From positions 1 to 10,458 of the forward strand of contig DANZ01000005.1 of assembly GCA_002501695.1 (NCBI GenBank): a DNA stretch of 10,458 nucleotides, read 5' to 3'. The first letter of the stretch is position 1. Every line of letters begins with the position of its first letter. Of this stretch, positions 1-5,927 are shown one piece after another. Under the pieces are notes generated by a model. That model had not been told where the DNA came from. It worked only from the letters and a program-made list of their open reading frames with translations, and ran no database searches. Both the position numbers and the translations under genes were made by a program. The stretch comes from Methanolobus sp. UBA474 (GTDB lineage Archaea; Halobacteriota; Methanosarcinia; Methanosarcinales; Methanosarcinaceae).

Positions 1-218
1 ACAGGTCTTTCGGACTCGATGGTCATAAGCGGGATATTTATATTGCTTCCTATGAGGGAGAGGAAGAGCAGAATAAAGGCATCGCTCCAGGAGAATCCGA
101 TCCTGGCAAAAGCAGTGCTGGCAAGTCCGAAAAAAAGCACCGATACAGTGACAGCAAGGAACAGGGTCAGGACGATAGTGAGAGCAACTTTAAAGGGGCT
201 GTAAAGGATTGGATGCAT
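1..218 (-). CDS. DUF1614 family membrane protein (N-terminal 72 codons; rest lies beyond the left edge)
   Basis: Reading the - strand from the ATG at 218 gives an uninterrupted 72-residue start of a hydrophobic protein. A first membrane segment spans about residues 11-33, and a second about 45-58 leads directly into GSNINIPLMTIE. The pattern of two helices followed by a G-S-x-I-N-I-P-L motif is what I know from DUF1614 proteins, integral membrane proteins of unknown function found in methanogens and bacteria. An in-frame TAG lies two codons before this ATG, so no longer start is possible. No clear Shine-Dalgarno motif precedes it. It follows the DUF151 gene after 48 bases on the same strand and may be cotranscribed with it. 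The family call rests on recalled motif similarity of a fragment. Membrane location is well supported; function is unknown. Confidence 0.7.
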   Translation of the reverse strand, partial: MHPILYSPFKVALTIVLTLFLAVTVSVLFFGLASTAFARIGFSWSDAFILLFLSLIGSNINIPLMTIESERP

Positions 219-266
219 AATCTATAGTTGTTTATCAATAACATCTGTTTGTGCCATCATGCAAGC

Positions 267-725
267 CTAATCAACATCATTACCGGGCCTGGGGCCAAGG
301 AAACTGTCCTTATTGATGGAGTCGCTTCTAAAGAGATCCTCATTGATAAAGATCGGTGCGTTGTGCCTGAGGGCCATTGCAATGCAGTCGCTTGGCCTGG
401 CATCGAATTCCATGTCCGTTCCTTCCTTGCTGATCCTGAGCCTGGCATAGTAGATGTTATCGATCTTCTCGTCGATAAGCACACTCTCCACCCTCAGGTT
501 CAGTCTTTCCAGCATGGATATCATGAGATCATGGGTCATAGGCCGTGGCATCGTCTCCTTCCTTAGCACTGAATTGATAGAGATCGCTTCGGAGTTGCCT
601 ATATGTATCGGCATAAGAGATCCTTCTTCATCCTCAAGCATGACAGCCGGAACAGACCTGCCCACAATATTTATCATGAAGACGCCTTTGATGGTGACTT
701 GTTTGGTGTTCGTAGTAGGACTCAT
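267..725 (-). CDS. Bifunctional nuclease domain protein (BFN/DUF151 family)
   Basis: The 152-residue product carries the conserved blocks of the BFN (DUF151) domain. Residues 39-50 read PIHIGNSEAISI, 61-74 contain RPMTHDLMISMLER, and 107-127 contain FDARPSDCIAMALR followed by APIFI. The domain fills almost the whole protein (about residues 10-132), leaving a short polar tail. A plant and a Thermotoga-type member gave the family its name (reported DNase and RNase activity), but the role in archaea is not established. The ATG at 725 has AAGGA about 12 bases upstream and a good TATA candidate at 750-760, which would give a very short leader. It lies 114 bases downstream of pcm and upstream of the DUF1614 gene. 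Family assignment is firm; nuclease activity is inference. Confidence 0.88.
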   Translation of the reverse strand: MSPTTNTKQVTIKGVFMINIVGRSVPAVMLEDEEGSLMPIHIGNSEAISINSVLRKETMPRPMTHDLMISMLERLNLRVESVLIDEKIDNIYYARLRISKEGTDMEFDARPSDCIAMALRHNAPIFINEDLFRSDSINKDSFLGPRPGNDVD

Positions 726-749
726 ATTGCTGACGGTTCCTTATGCTCT

Positions 750-760
750 TAAAAATAAAC
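750..760 (-). promoter_or_regulatory. Candidate archaeal TATA box for the DUF151 gene
   Basis: On the - strand the pcm-DUF151 gap contains GTTTATTTTTAAG, an AT-rich match to an archaeal TATA element. Its centre is about 30 bases upstream of the ATG at 725. With initiation about 25 bases downstream of the box, the transcript would begin only a few bases before the start codon. The spacing supports an own promoter in addition to read-through from pcm. The rest of the gap (726-839) is AT-rich and shows nothing else I can name. Confidence 0.4.
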
Positions 761-839
761 AACTCAAATTCACAGATCCTCAATTAAAGAATGTTCCCAT
801 CCTTTTTAACAGTATAGTTCCCTGTGTTTTAGAACTCAA

Positions 840-1532
840 TTACGGGTTGAACTGCTCGGGCTGTGTCACACAATTGAACCCGTATCTTCCAACAAGCGGC
901 ACGAAAAAAACTCCCCCCCAGTCTTCTCTTGTCATGCTGCCATCCTTCCCTTTCCTGTAAAGGTACAGGCGTTGATATGTATCGCCTTCCGGTATCACTA
1001 TCAAACCGCCTGCTTTGAGCTGGTCGGTAAGGCTTTGAGGCAGGGCCGGTGCGCAGGCCGTCACACATATCCTGTCATAAGGCGCTTCCTGCTCATAACC
1101 TAGGGAACCGTCCCGGTGTATGACATCTACGTTATTGCATCCGGCTTTCTTCAGATTCTCCTGTGCAAATCTGACAAGAGACTCCAGGCATTCAATGGAA
1201 TATATCCTTCCGCCTTTTCCCACAAGTTCGGCCATGACTGCTGCATTGTATCCGGAGCCTGTCCCGATCTCAAGCACCTTATGCCCTTCCTTCAGTTCAA
1301 GAAGGCTGCACATAAGGGCGACCATATGTGGTGCAGATATGGTCTGTCCGTGGCCTATGGGTAGCGGAGTGTCCACATATGCACTATTGACCTGAACCTC
1401 CGGTACGAACAGGTGCCTTGGTACTTTTTGAATTGCAGTAAGTATCTTTTCTGTTGCACCCGTCCTGCTGAGGGAATTTACCAGCTGCGACCTCTTCCGC
1501 GCATGCTCCATGCAGTTCTGCCTTCTGCCCAT
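840..1532 (-). CDS. pcm: Protein-L-isoaspartate O-methyltransferase
   Basis: This cytoplasmic enzyme transfers a methyl group from S-adenosylmethionine to L-isoaspartyl residues of damaged proteins, the first step of their repair to aspartate. The 230-residue protein is of normal family length. Visible are the PCMT signature HGQTISAPHM at residues 61-70, SAM-binding motif I VLEIGTGSGY at 86-95, the acidic end of strand 2 YSIECLE at 111-117, DRICVTACAP at 153-162, and the C-terminal VPLVGRYGF at 211-219. The ATG at 1532 is preceded three codons earlier by an in-frame TAA, and GAGG lies at 1546-1549, a rather long spacing. An inner ATG at 1511 is possible but has no better ribosome binding site. 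The first 55 bases overlap the 3' end of the zinc finger gene, so the two are probably cotranscribed and translationally coupled. Confidence 0.95.
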   Translation of the reverse strand: MGRRQNCMEHARKRSQLVNSLSRTGATEKILTAIQKVPRHLFVPEVQVNSAYVDTPLPIGHGQTISAPHMVALMCSLLELKEGHKVLEIGTGSGYNAAVMAELVGKGGRIYSIECLESLVRFAQENLKKAGCNNVDVIHRDGSLGYEQEAPYDRICVTACAPALPQSLTDQLKAGGLIVIPEGDTYQRLYLYRKGKDGSMTREDWGGVFFVPLVGRYGFNCVTQPEQFNP

Positions 1533-2137
1533 CCACTTCGCTTAACCTCTTCGGCAAACACCCGCTTGATATTCTTTGCCTCTACGGTTGCACCCCTGCC
1601 TGACAAGAACCCGCCATCCCTTTTCTTGATCTTCGTTATCTCAAATTCCTTGGAGCCAAGTCTGTCGGTCTTCCCTATCACGAATTCATATCCTCCGTGG
1701 ACCCTCTTTTGCAGTGCTTCGGTGTGCTTGCCCTGATGAATGGATATTTTGATAATAACCTCATCAATGGCTCTTCCCCAGATGGTAGTGATATCTCCGG
1801 CGTTTGCCTCCTCTACCCTCTTCTGGGTCGTATCGATGGCAGTCACAATGATAGGATATACCTCATCAGCTTCCTCATCATCCACTATTATCTCATCGCC
1901 CACGCTAACCATATCCTCTGTTGTCATTTTGTTCATGCAACTGAAGGACTCCTGGCCTTTGCTGATTATTACCTTAACAGTGACATCCTTTGCTCTCTCT
2001 AAGGTTGCAGGGTGCACGTTACCGCATTCCTGGCAACGCACTATCACATTCTGGCCGTCTTTCAATACATCATGCGGCACCTCTATCTTAGGGGAACATG
2101 AAGGGCATACTACTTCTACTTCAACTTCTTCGCTCAT
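1478..2137 (-). CDS. HVO_0476-family zinc finger protein
   Basis: The 219-residue product opens with an acidic stretch and a C4 zinc ribbon: CPSC at residues 11-14 and CQEC at 35-38. A beta-rich region follows, with VGDEIIVDDEE near residues 78-88, then TTIWGRAIDEVIIKISIHQG near 117-136, then KTDRLGSKEFEITKIK near 155-170. This matches the archaeal family usually named after Haloferax HVO_0476, whose function is not known. The single zinc ribbon suggests nucleic acid or protein binding, which is inference. The start at 2137 gives the natural MSEE terminus. The last roughly 20 residues, rich in Arg, Gly and Trp, look unlike the rest and are encoded inside the overlap with pcm. They may reflect a frameshift that removed an earlier stop. 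The gene heads a probable operon with pcm. Confidence 0.8.
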   Translation of the reverse strand: MSEEVEVEVVCPSCSPKIEVPHDVLKDGQNVIVRCQECGNVHPATLERAKDVTVKVIISKGQESFSCMNKMTTEDMVSVGDEIIVDDEEADEVYPIIVTAIDTTQKRVEEANAGDITTIWGRAIDEVIIKISIHQGKHTEALQKRVHGGYEFVIGKTDRLGSKEFEITKIKKRDGGFLSGRGATVEAKNIKRVFAEEVKRSGWAEGRTAWSMRGRGRSW

Positions 2138-2163
2138 AATCTCAATTATCCATTGTCTGGAGT

Positions 2164-2176
2164 ATGTAAATAATTA
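2164..2176 (-). promoter_or_regulatory. Candidate TATA box for the zinc finger-pcm operon
   Basis: On the - strand, TTAATTATTTACATAC lies about 33 bases (box centre to ATG) upstream of the start at 2137. That spacing would place initiation a few bases before the start codon, as for many archaeal genes with short leaders. Box quality is moderate and there is no independent support. Confidence 0.3.
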
Positions 2177-2230
2177 ACTCTGTATTCAATTCAACTATCT
2201 CTCACAATAAAGGATGCCTTCAGATCAGGT

Positions 2231-2268
2231 TCCTTTGAAGCAAAGCCTGCTGCAGGGGACCCAAAGGA
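2231..2268. repeat. Nested inverted repeat in the agmatinase-zinc finger gap
   Basis: An outer perfect 7-base inverted repeat, TCCTTTG at 2231-2237 and CAAAGGA at 2262-2268, encloses an inner hairpin CCTG-CTG-CAGG at 2246-2256. It lies just after the agmatinase stop at 2299 on the - strand and before the zinc finger promoter. A transcript from either strand could fold into a two-tier stem-loop. It could be a terminator, a transcript 3' end stabiliser or a regulator site. No oligo-T run follows on the - strand, so a classic terminator is unlikely. The rest of the gap 2138-2298 shows only the TATA candidate. Confidence 0.45.
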
Positions 2269-2298
2269 TCCTATGTCAAAAAGCAATTATCTTAGTTC

Positions 2299-3168
2299 CT
2301 ATCTCTCACTTGCAGCATGCGCCGCAATGAACTCCCTCAGCAGTTTAGTTCCAAGCAGTGCACTTTGCCCGTTGTCATATTCGGGGGCGATCTCCACGAT
2401 GTCAAAACCAACTGCCCTTGGTGCAAGGGTATGTATGACTTCCCGGACCTCTATATCGCTAAGTCCGAAAGGTTCGGGTGTGCCAAGACCCGGCGCGTAT
2501 GCAGGGTCAAGCGCATCCATGTCAAGGGAGAGGTATATCTTTGAGCTTCCCAGGTAGTCCATGATCTCAGAAAGCACCTTCTTGATACCCTTTTCGCGAA
2601 CCTCATCAGGAGTATAGTACCTGATGTCGTTGTCTTTTGCGAATACCCATTCTTCCTTAGGCCCGCTGCGAACCCCGATGGTCACATACTTGTCCGTCAC
2701 TTCGTTCAGGACATGCCTTGAAACGCATGCATGGCTGTATTTGATACCGCCGTACTCTTCGCGCAGGTCAAAGTGTGCATCCAGCACAACAAAGCCGATA
2801 TCTTCGTCCGCATACCTGGCACAGGCTTTCACACATGGAAGGGTAAGCGAATGCTCCCCTCCCAGCATGATGGGAAGTTTTCCGTCCGCAACAATGGGCT
2901 CGACTGCAAGAGCGAGCTCTTCAAGCGTCTGCTCGACCGATGAGTAATGTTCAAGGTTGCCTGCATCATGTATCTGCAGATCCTCGTAATCCACATCAAA
3001 GTAAGCGTTGTACGTTTCAAAATTAGCGGACGCTTTTCTCATGGCGTCCGGAGCCCATCGGCTTCCTGACCTGTACGAGGATGTCCCGTCAAAAGGCACA
3101 CCGAATATAACGTACCTGGCGGAATCATAGTCCGCCAGGGCATCCATCATCTCAGGCTTCTGGAACAT
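2299..3168 (-). CDS. speB: Agmatinase (ureohydrolase family)
   Basis: This enzyme hydrolyses agmatine to putrescine and urea, the archaeal route from arginine to polyamines. The 289-residue length is normal. All metal-binding motifs of the arginase/agmatinase fold are present: GGEHSLT at residues 103-109 (His106), VVLDAHFDLR at 127-136 (Asp130, His132, Asp134), and SLDMDALDPAYAPGLGTPEP at 214-233 (Asp216, Asp218). These residues hold the two manganese ions. FDIVEIAPEYD at 255-265 is the usual C-terminal motif. The start MFQKPEMMDALADYDSA gives the expected distance to the first strand YVIFGVPFDGT. The gene begins 24 bases after the aIF5A stop, so the two form an operon. This is meaningful because polyamine is the donor for (deoxy)hypusine on aIF5A. 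Agmatinase is preferred over arginase or formiminoglutamase because of archaeal context and overall similarity, but substrate is not proven. Confidence 0.93.
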   Translation of the reverse strand: MFQKPEMMDALADYDSARYVIFGVPFDGTSSYRSGSRWAPDAMRKASANFETYNAYFDVDYEDLQIHDAGNLEHYSSVEQTLEELALAVEPIVADGKLPIMLGGEHSLTLPCVKACARYADEDIGFVVLDAHFDLREEYGGIKYSHACVSRHVLNEVTDKYVTIGVRSGPKEEWVFAKDNDIRYYTPDEVREKGIKKVLSEIMDYLGSSKIYLSLDMDALDPAYAPGLGTPEPFGLSDIEVREVIHTLAPRAVGFDIVEIAPEYDNGQSALLGTKLLREFIAAHAASER

Positions 3169-3192
3169 GTCAGAAATAAGATCAAAGCTACC

Positions 3193-3576
3193 TTATCTGA
3201 GGTCGATCCTCATCTTGCCCATAGCTGTGAGGTAGGTGATCTCTTCTCCTTCCTTTACTCTGTCCTTGTACTCTTCGGGTACTGTCAGCTCGAATGTTGA
3301 GAAGTCTCCCATGTCCATAAGCTGGACAATATCTCCGCCAAAGGAAAGTACCTGTGCTGTCTTCCTCTCAACGATGGGGACATATGCCTTGTCTGAAACA
3401 GGTCCCACAATTGATCTCTTCTGGTTGTCGAAGAGTCCAATAACATCGATCCTTGCTTTTGCTGAACCGTGTTTTCCAGGTTTCGACTTGGATATGCTCT
3501 TGATAACGCAGGGCTCATCATCGACAATGACATACTTCCCTTCCTTTAGTTCCTTAACTTCAACTTGTACTTTCAT
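3193..3576 (-). CDS. eif5a: Translation initiation/elongation factor aIF5A
   Basis: This is the archaeal homologue of eIF5A and bacterial EF-P, which binds the ribosome and helps peptide bond formation at stalling motifs. The 127-residue length is that of archaeal members: an N-terminal SH3-like KOW domain (about 1-68) and a C-terminal OB fold (about 69-127). The modification loop SKPGKHGSAKAR lies at residues 31-42. Lys35, in the GKHG turn, is the position that carries deoxyhypusine or hypusine. The ATG at 3576 has a strong GGAGG at 3584-3588 and is the first gene of a pair with agmatinase 24 bases downstream. A canonical TATA box at 3709-3716 and a weaker one at 3638-3644 could each drive the pair. 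Identification is secure. Confidence 0.97.
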   Translation of the reverse strand: MKVQVEVKELKEGKYVIVDDEPCVIKSISKSKPGKHGSAKARIDVIGLFDNQKRSIVGPVSDKAYVPIVERKTAQVLSFGGDIVQLMDMGDFSTFELTVPEEYKDRVKEGEEITYLTAMGKMRIDLR

Positions 3577-3583
3577 TTATGAT

Positions 3584-3588
3584 CCTCC
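3584..3588 (-). promoter_or_regulatory. Ribosome binding site of aIF5A
   Basis: GGAGG on the - strand, seven bases before the ATG at 3576, is one of the strongest Shine-Dalgarno matches in the window. It fits the high expression expected of a translation factor and fixes the start. Confidence 0.75.
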
Positions 3589-3708
3589 ATGGAAATCTAA
3601 ATAATGATCGTAATTCGTGGGTATAATTCCCTGTTCCATATATCAATTTAACCTATATCCCACAAGAACCGGAAATACTTTATAGCAGGCATTACTATCA
3701 CATTTAAG

Positions 3709-3716
3709 TATATAAA
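3709..3716 (-). promoter_or_regulatory. Archaeal TATA box upstream of aIF5A-agmatinase
   Basis: TTTATATA on the - strand, within ATTGATTTATATACTTAA, is a near-ideal archaeal TATA element. Initiation about 25 bases downstream (near 3685) would leave a leader of roughly 110 bases before aIF5A. A second, weaker element GATATAT at 3638-3644 would give a leader of about 35 bases. Either or both may be used. The gap 3577-3793 holds these elements and the inverted repeat at 3753-3786, and no gene. Confidence 0.55.
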
Positions 3717-3752
3717 TCAATTTGTTACTTCCAGCCTTGGCTCTTACTGCCC

Positions 3753-3786
3753 GGGACCTTTGAGGATCATCATCTATGAAAGTCCC
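3753..3786 (-). terminator. Inverted repeat just after the oxidoreductase stop, possible terminator
   Basis: On the - strand the stop codon at 3794 is followed within eight bases by GGGACTTT (3786-3779), a 17-base loop, and AAAGGTCCC (3761-3753). These pair over eight base pairs with one bulged G. The placement between the oxidoreductase and the aIF5A promoter suits a transcript end. There is no oligo-T run directly after it, so intrinsic termination in the usual archaeal way is not supported. Confidence 0.3.
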
Positions 3787-3793
3787 GCGCTTC

Positions 3794-5500
3794 TTATCCT
3801 TCCCACAGGCCCAGTTCCTGCATTTTTTCCTGTGAGGGCACTCCTCTTTCATCCCACCCTCTGAAATGATAATACTCAGTCAGGACATTTCTGAAAAGTT
3901 CCCTGTCAATGCCGTCCTCCCCGAAAAATCTTTCAGGCAGCGTGTCATCTTTCCGTGAAAAACCCGCCCTGATATTGAACATTCTCTCCTGGTTGTATAT
4001 GCGCTCTCCTGCACGCAGCAGTTCCTCTCCCGTATAGGCATTTCCTGTTGCGGCACTGAGCATGGCTGCAAGTTCACCCTCTCCCATCGCAAATGCGGCA
4101 TAAGGGCAGATCACAAGCGAATCAACGACCGCTGCAAGGTTCTGGAAATATTGGACAAGAGCTGCCTTGCCGTCAAACCTCAGCCGGTTAAGGGTCACCG
4201 GCTTTCCCATTATCTCCGGCGCAGCCATGAAAGCACTTAAATGGCATCCTCCTCTGTTGGATGTTGCATAAGCCAGAGCCATGCCTGCCATGCTCCTGGG
4301 GTCATATCCCGGGAGGTCCAGTCCCTTGACACTCATGCTGCTCTGCGGTGTTCTCCCGGAACACAGGTACGAATATGAACCTGCAGAGAGTTCGCTCTTT
4401 CCTTCTCCAATATTCATGACAAGCGCTGTAAGCTCCTCTTTCTCCGGCCTTAGGGAGTGCAGTTCCATGTATGCTGCAACGGCAGCTCCGCAGGATATGG
4501 GGTCCATGCCATAGTCAGTACACATTCTGTTAAGTACGGTAATAGTATCAAGGTCTGTGTTCCCTATATTCGGGCCGAATGCCCATATTGCCTCATAGTC
4601 CGGTACCGGGGTGCTGTTCCCAAATTCTCTCCTGCATCCGACAGGACATGCATAGCATGGTCTTTTCCGGGTGTCGTAATTCTCCCTTATGAACTCGCCG
4701 GATATCCTGTCCGCTGCAACAGAACGTTTGTTCCTGAAATTGTCTGCAGGCAGTATTCCCATGTGGTCAAGCAGGTCGACAAAGACAGCTGTTCCGTATT
4801 GTGCAAGGCCTTTCGATACCGGGGGATTTGCTATGATCAGCCTGTTCACCTTTTCCACAGCTTTTGCAAAGGATTCCGGCTCAGCTATCCCCGGGGTATT
4901 GCTTCCCTTCACGACAACAGCCTTGAGGTTCTTTGAGCCTGCCACAGCTCCGTGCCCTCCGCGGCCCGCAGGATAACCGTCGTTCACTATGGTTGCCAGC
5001 GGGAGCAGTCCCTCTCCTGCTTTCCCGATACATGCTACCTTTCCTTTGGGCCCGAGGATCGACGCGGTCTCATATGTGTTCTTTCCCCAAAGATGTCCGG
5101 CAGGAAGTATCTCTACCTCTTCATCCTCTATGCGAATATATACCGGGTCCGGAGCCTTTCCCTGTACTATCAGGGAATCTACGCCTGCAAACTTCATCTC
5201 TGAGCCAAAGAAGCCACCTGCATTGAAGTCAAAGATCGTTCCTGTAAGCGGTGACTTCGTTGTGATCGTGAAGTGCCCGGACATGGGTGCGCAGGTCCCT
5301 GTCAGTGGCCCTGTGTTGAAGATGAGGGGGTTCTCAGAGCTTAAAGGTGCTACCTCCGGATCAGCTAGCTCCCCCATGACCCGGCTTCCCAGGCCACGCC
5401 CGCCGATGAACTTCTGTGCATCCTTCTTTTTTGTCCTTGATTCAGTGACCGAGTTATTTCCAAGGTCTATTATTATTGTTCTTCCGGTCCATCCGAACAT
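3794..5500 (-). CDS. Aldehyde:ferredoxin oxidoreductase family protein (tungsten enzyme)
   Basis: Family members oxidise aldehydes to carboxylates with ferredoxin as acceptor, using a tungsten bis-pyranopterin and one [4Fe-4S] cluster in the cytoplasm. The 568-residue product shows, in order: IGGRGLGSRVM at 32-42, NTGPLTGTCAPMSGH at 62-76, the pterin-binding GRGGHGAVAGSKNLKAV at 179-195, and the cluster motif CYACPVGC at 282-289 (Cys282, 285, 289). AYATSNRGGCHLSAF follows at 410-424, and the fourth cluster ligand is Cys465 in VICPYA. The open frame allows an ATG at 5506, but GAGG at 5508-5511 sits directly against it and seven bases from the ATG at 5500. Starting at 5500 gives MFGWTGR, the family's usual N terminus, so I chose it. 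It is slightly shorter than the roughly 605-residue Pyrococcus enzyme. It starts 43 bases after the alkyltransferase stop. The physiological aldehyde cannot be read from sequence. Confidence 0.92.
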   Translation of the reverse strand: MFGWTGRTIIIDLGNNSVTESRTKKKDAQKFIGGRGLGSRVMGELADPEVAPLSSENPLIFNTGPLTGTCAPMSGHFTITTKSPLTGTIFDFNAGGFFGSEMKFAGVDSLIVQGKAPDPVYIRIEDEEVEILPAGHLWGKNTYETASILGPKGKVACIGKAGEGLLPLATIVNDGYPAGRGGHGAVAGSKNLKAVVVKGSNTPGIAEPESFAKAVEKVNRLIIANPPVSKGLAQYGTAVFVDLLDHMGILPADNFRNKRSVAADRISGEFIRENYDTRKRPCYACPVGCRREFGNSTPVPDYEAIWAFGPNIGNTDLDTITVLNRMCTDYGMDPISCGAAVAAYMELHSLRPEKEELTALVMNIGEGKSELSAGSYSYLCSGRTPQSSMSVKGLDLPGYDPRSMAGMALAYATSNRGGCHLSAFMAAPEIMGKPVTLNRLRFDGKAALVQYFQNLAAVVDSLVICPYAAFAMGEGELAAMLSAATGNAYTGEELLRAGERIYNQERMFNIRAGFSRKDDTLPERFFGEDGIDRELFRNVLTEYYHFRGWDERGVPSQEKMQELGLWEG

Positions 5501-5507
5501 GTCCATT

Positions 5508-5511
5508 CCTC
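5508..5511 (-). promoter_or_regulatory. Ribosome binding site deciding the oxidoreductase start
   Basis: GAGG on the - strand is seven bases from the ATG at 5500 and only one base from the ATG at 5506. Only the inner ATG has workable spacing. Confidence 0.6.
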
Positions 5512-5543
5512 AAATGCATCAATTAAGCATGATCTGATCTGTG

Positions 5544-5927
5544 TTATTTTCGCTTTCCGGGAATCGCTGATGATGCTCCGGACTCCATCTCCAGCATCTT
5601 TCTTTTAAGCTCTACCTTTTCCCCGCAGGTTTCCCCGTAAAAGCCTCCAATATCCGATGCTGAAATAACCCTGTGGCATGGTATGACGATGGGATAGGGG
5701 TTCTTTGCAAGCGCGCTTCCGACAGCTTGCGCAGCACCATCTTTTCCTATACGGCAGGCAAGCTCGGCATATGTGATGGTTTCTCCGTAGGGGATCTTCC
5801 TTGTCTCATTGAGCACTTTCTGCTGGAACTCTGTAAAGCAGGAAAGGTCGAGCTCGTATCGGGAGAAATCCACTTCTTCCCCGCTTAGATATCTCAATAT
5901 GTCCTGAAAGACGGTATTCTGTTTCAT
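5544..5927 (-). CDS. ogt: Short methylated-DNA--protein-cysteine S-methyltransferase (O6-alkylguanine alkyltransferase)
   Basis: The protein removes alkyl groups from O6 of guanine in DNA by transferring them to its own cysteine, a suicide repair reaction. The chosen start at 5927 overlaps the protease stop by four bases (ATGA) and gives 127 residues. The longer frame from 5990 would add 21 mostly charged residues encoded inside the protease gene. The wing-helix DNA-binding and active-site part is complete: IPYGETITYAELACRIG at 45-61, then SALAKNPYPIVIPCHRVIS at 71-89 with acceptor Cys84 in PCHR, then GGFYGE at 94-99. Upstream of this only about 40 residues remain, so the usual N-terminal ribonuclease-H-like domain is mostly missing. 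The residue before AVG, normally the arginine finger that flips out the base (RAVG), is Gln67 here. The acceptor site argues for activity; the Gln argues for altered handling of DNA. Confidence 0.9.
   Translation of the reverse strand: MKQNTVFQDILRYLSGEEVDFSRYELDLSCFTEFQQKVLNETRKIPYGETITYAELACRIGKDGAAQAVGSALAKNPYPIVIPCHRVISASDIGGFYGETCGEKVELKRKMLEMESGASSAIPGKRK

Noticed and set aside
19..204. 61-codon open frame on the + strand at the left edge
   Set aside because: It lies antisense to the DUF1614 reading frame, which has clear membrane segments and a family motif; the + frame is basic and featureless.
3755..3790. C/D box small RNA suggested by ATGATGA on the - strand after the oxidoreductase
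   Set aside because: A box C match is present but no CTGA box D or D' follows at suitable distance.
3643..3852. 69-codon open frame on the - strand overlapping the oxidoreductase 3' end
   Set aside because: It overlaps 59 bases of a secure gene, has no ribosome binding site, resembles no family and runs across the inverted repeat and the aIF5A TATA box. Its cysteines arise by chance.
4989..5537. 182-codon open frame on the + strand opposite the oxidoreductase
   Set aside because: It is antisense to conserved motifs of the tungsten enzyme and rich in Ser and Pro, as expected for a shadow frame.
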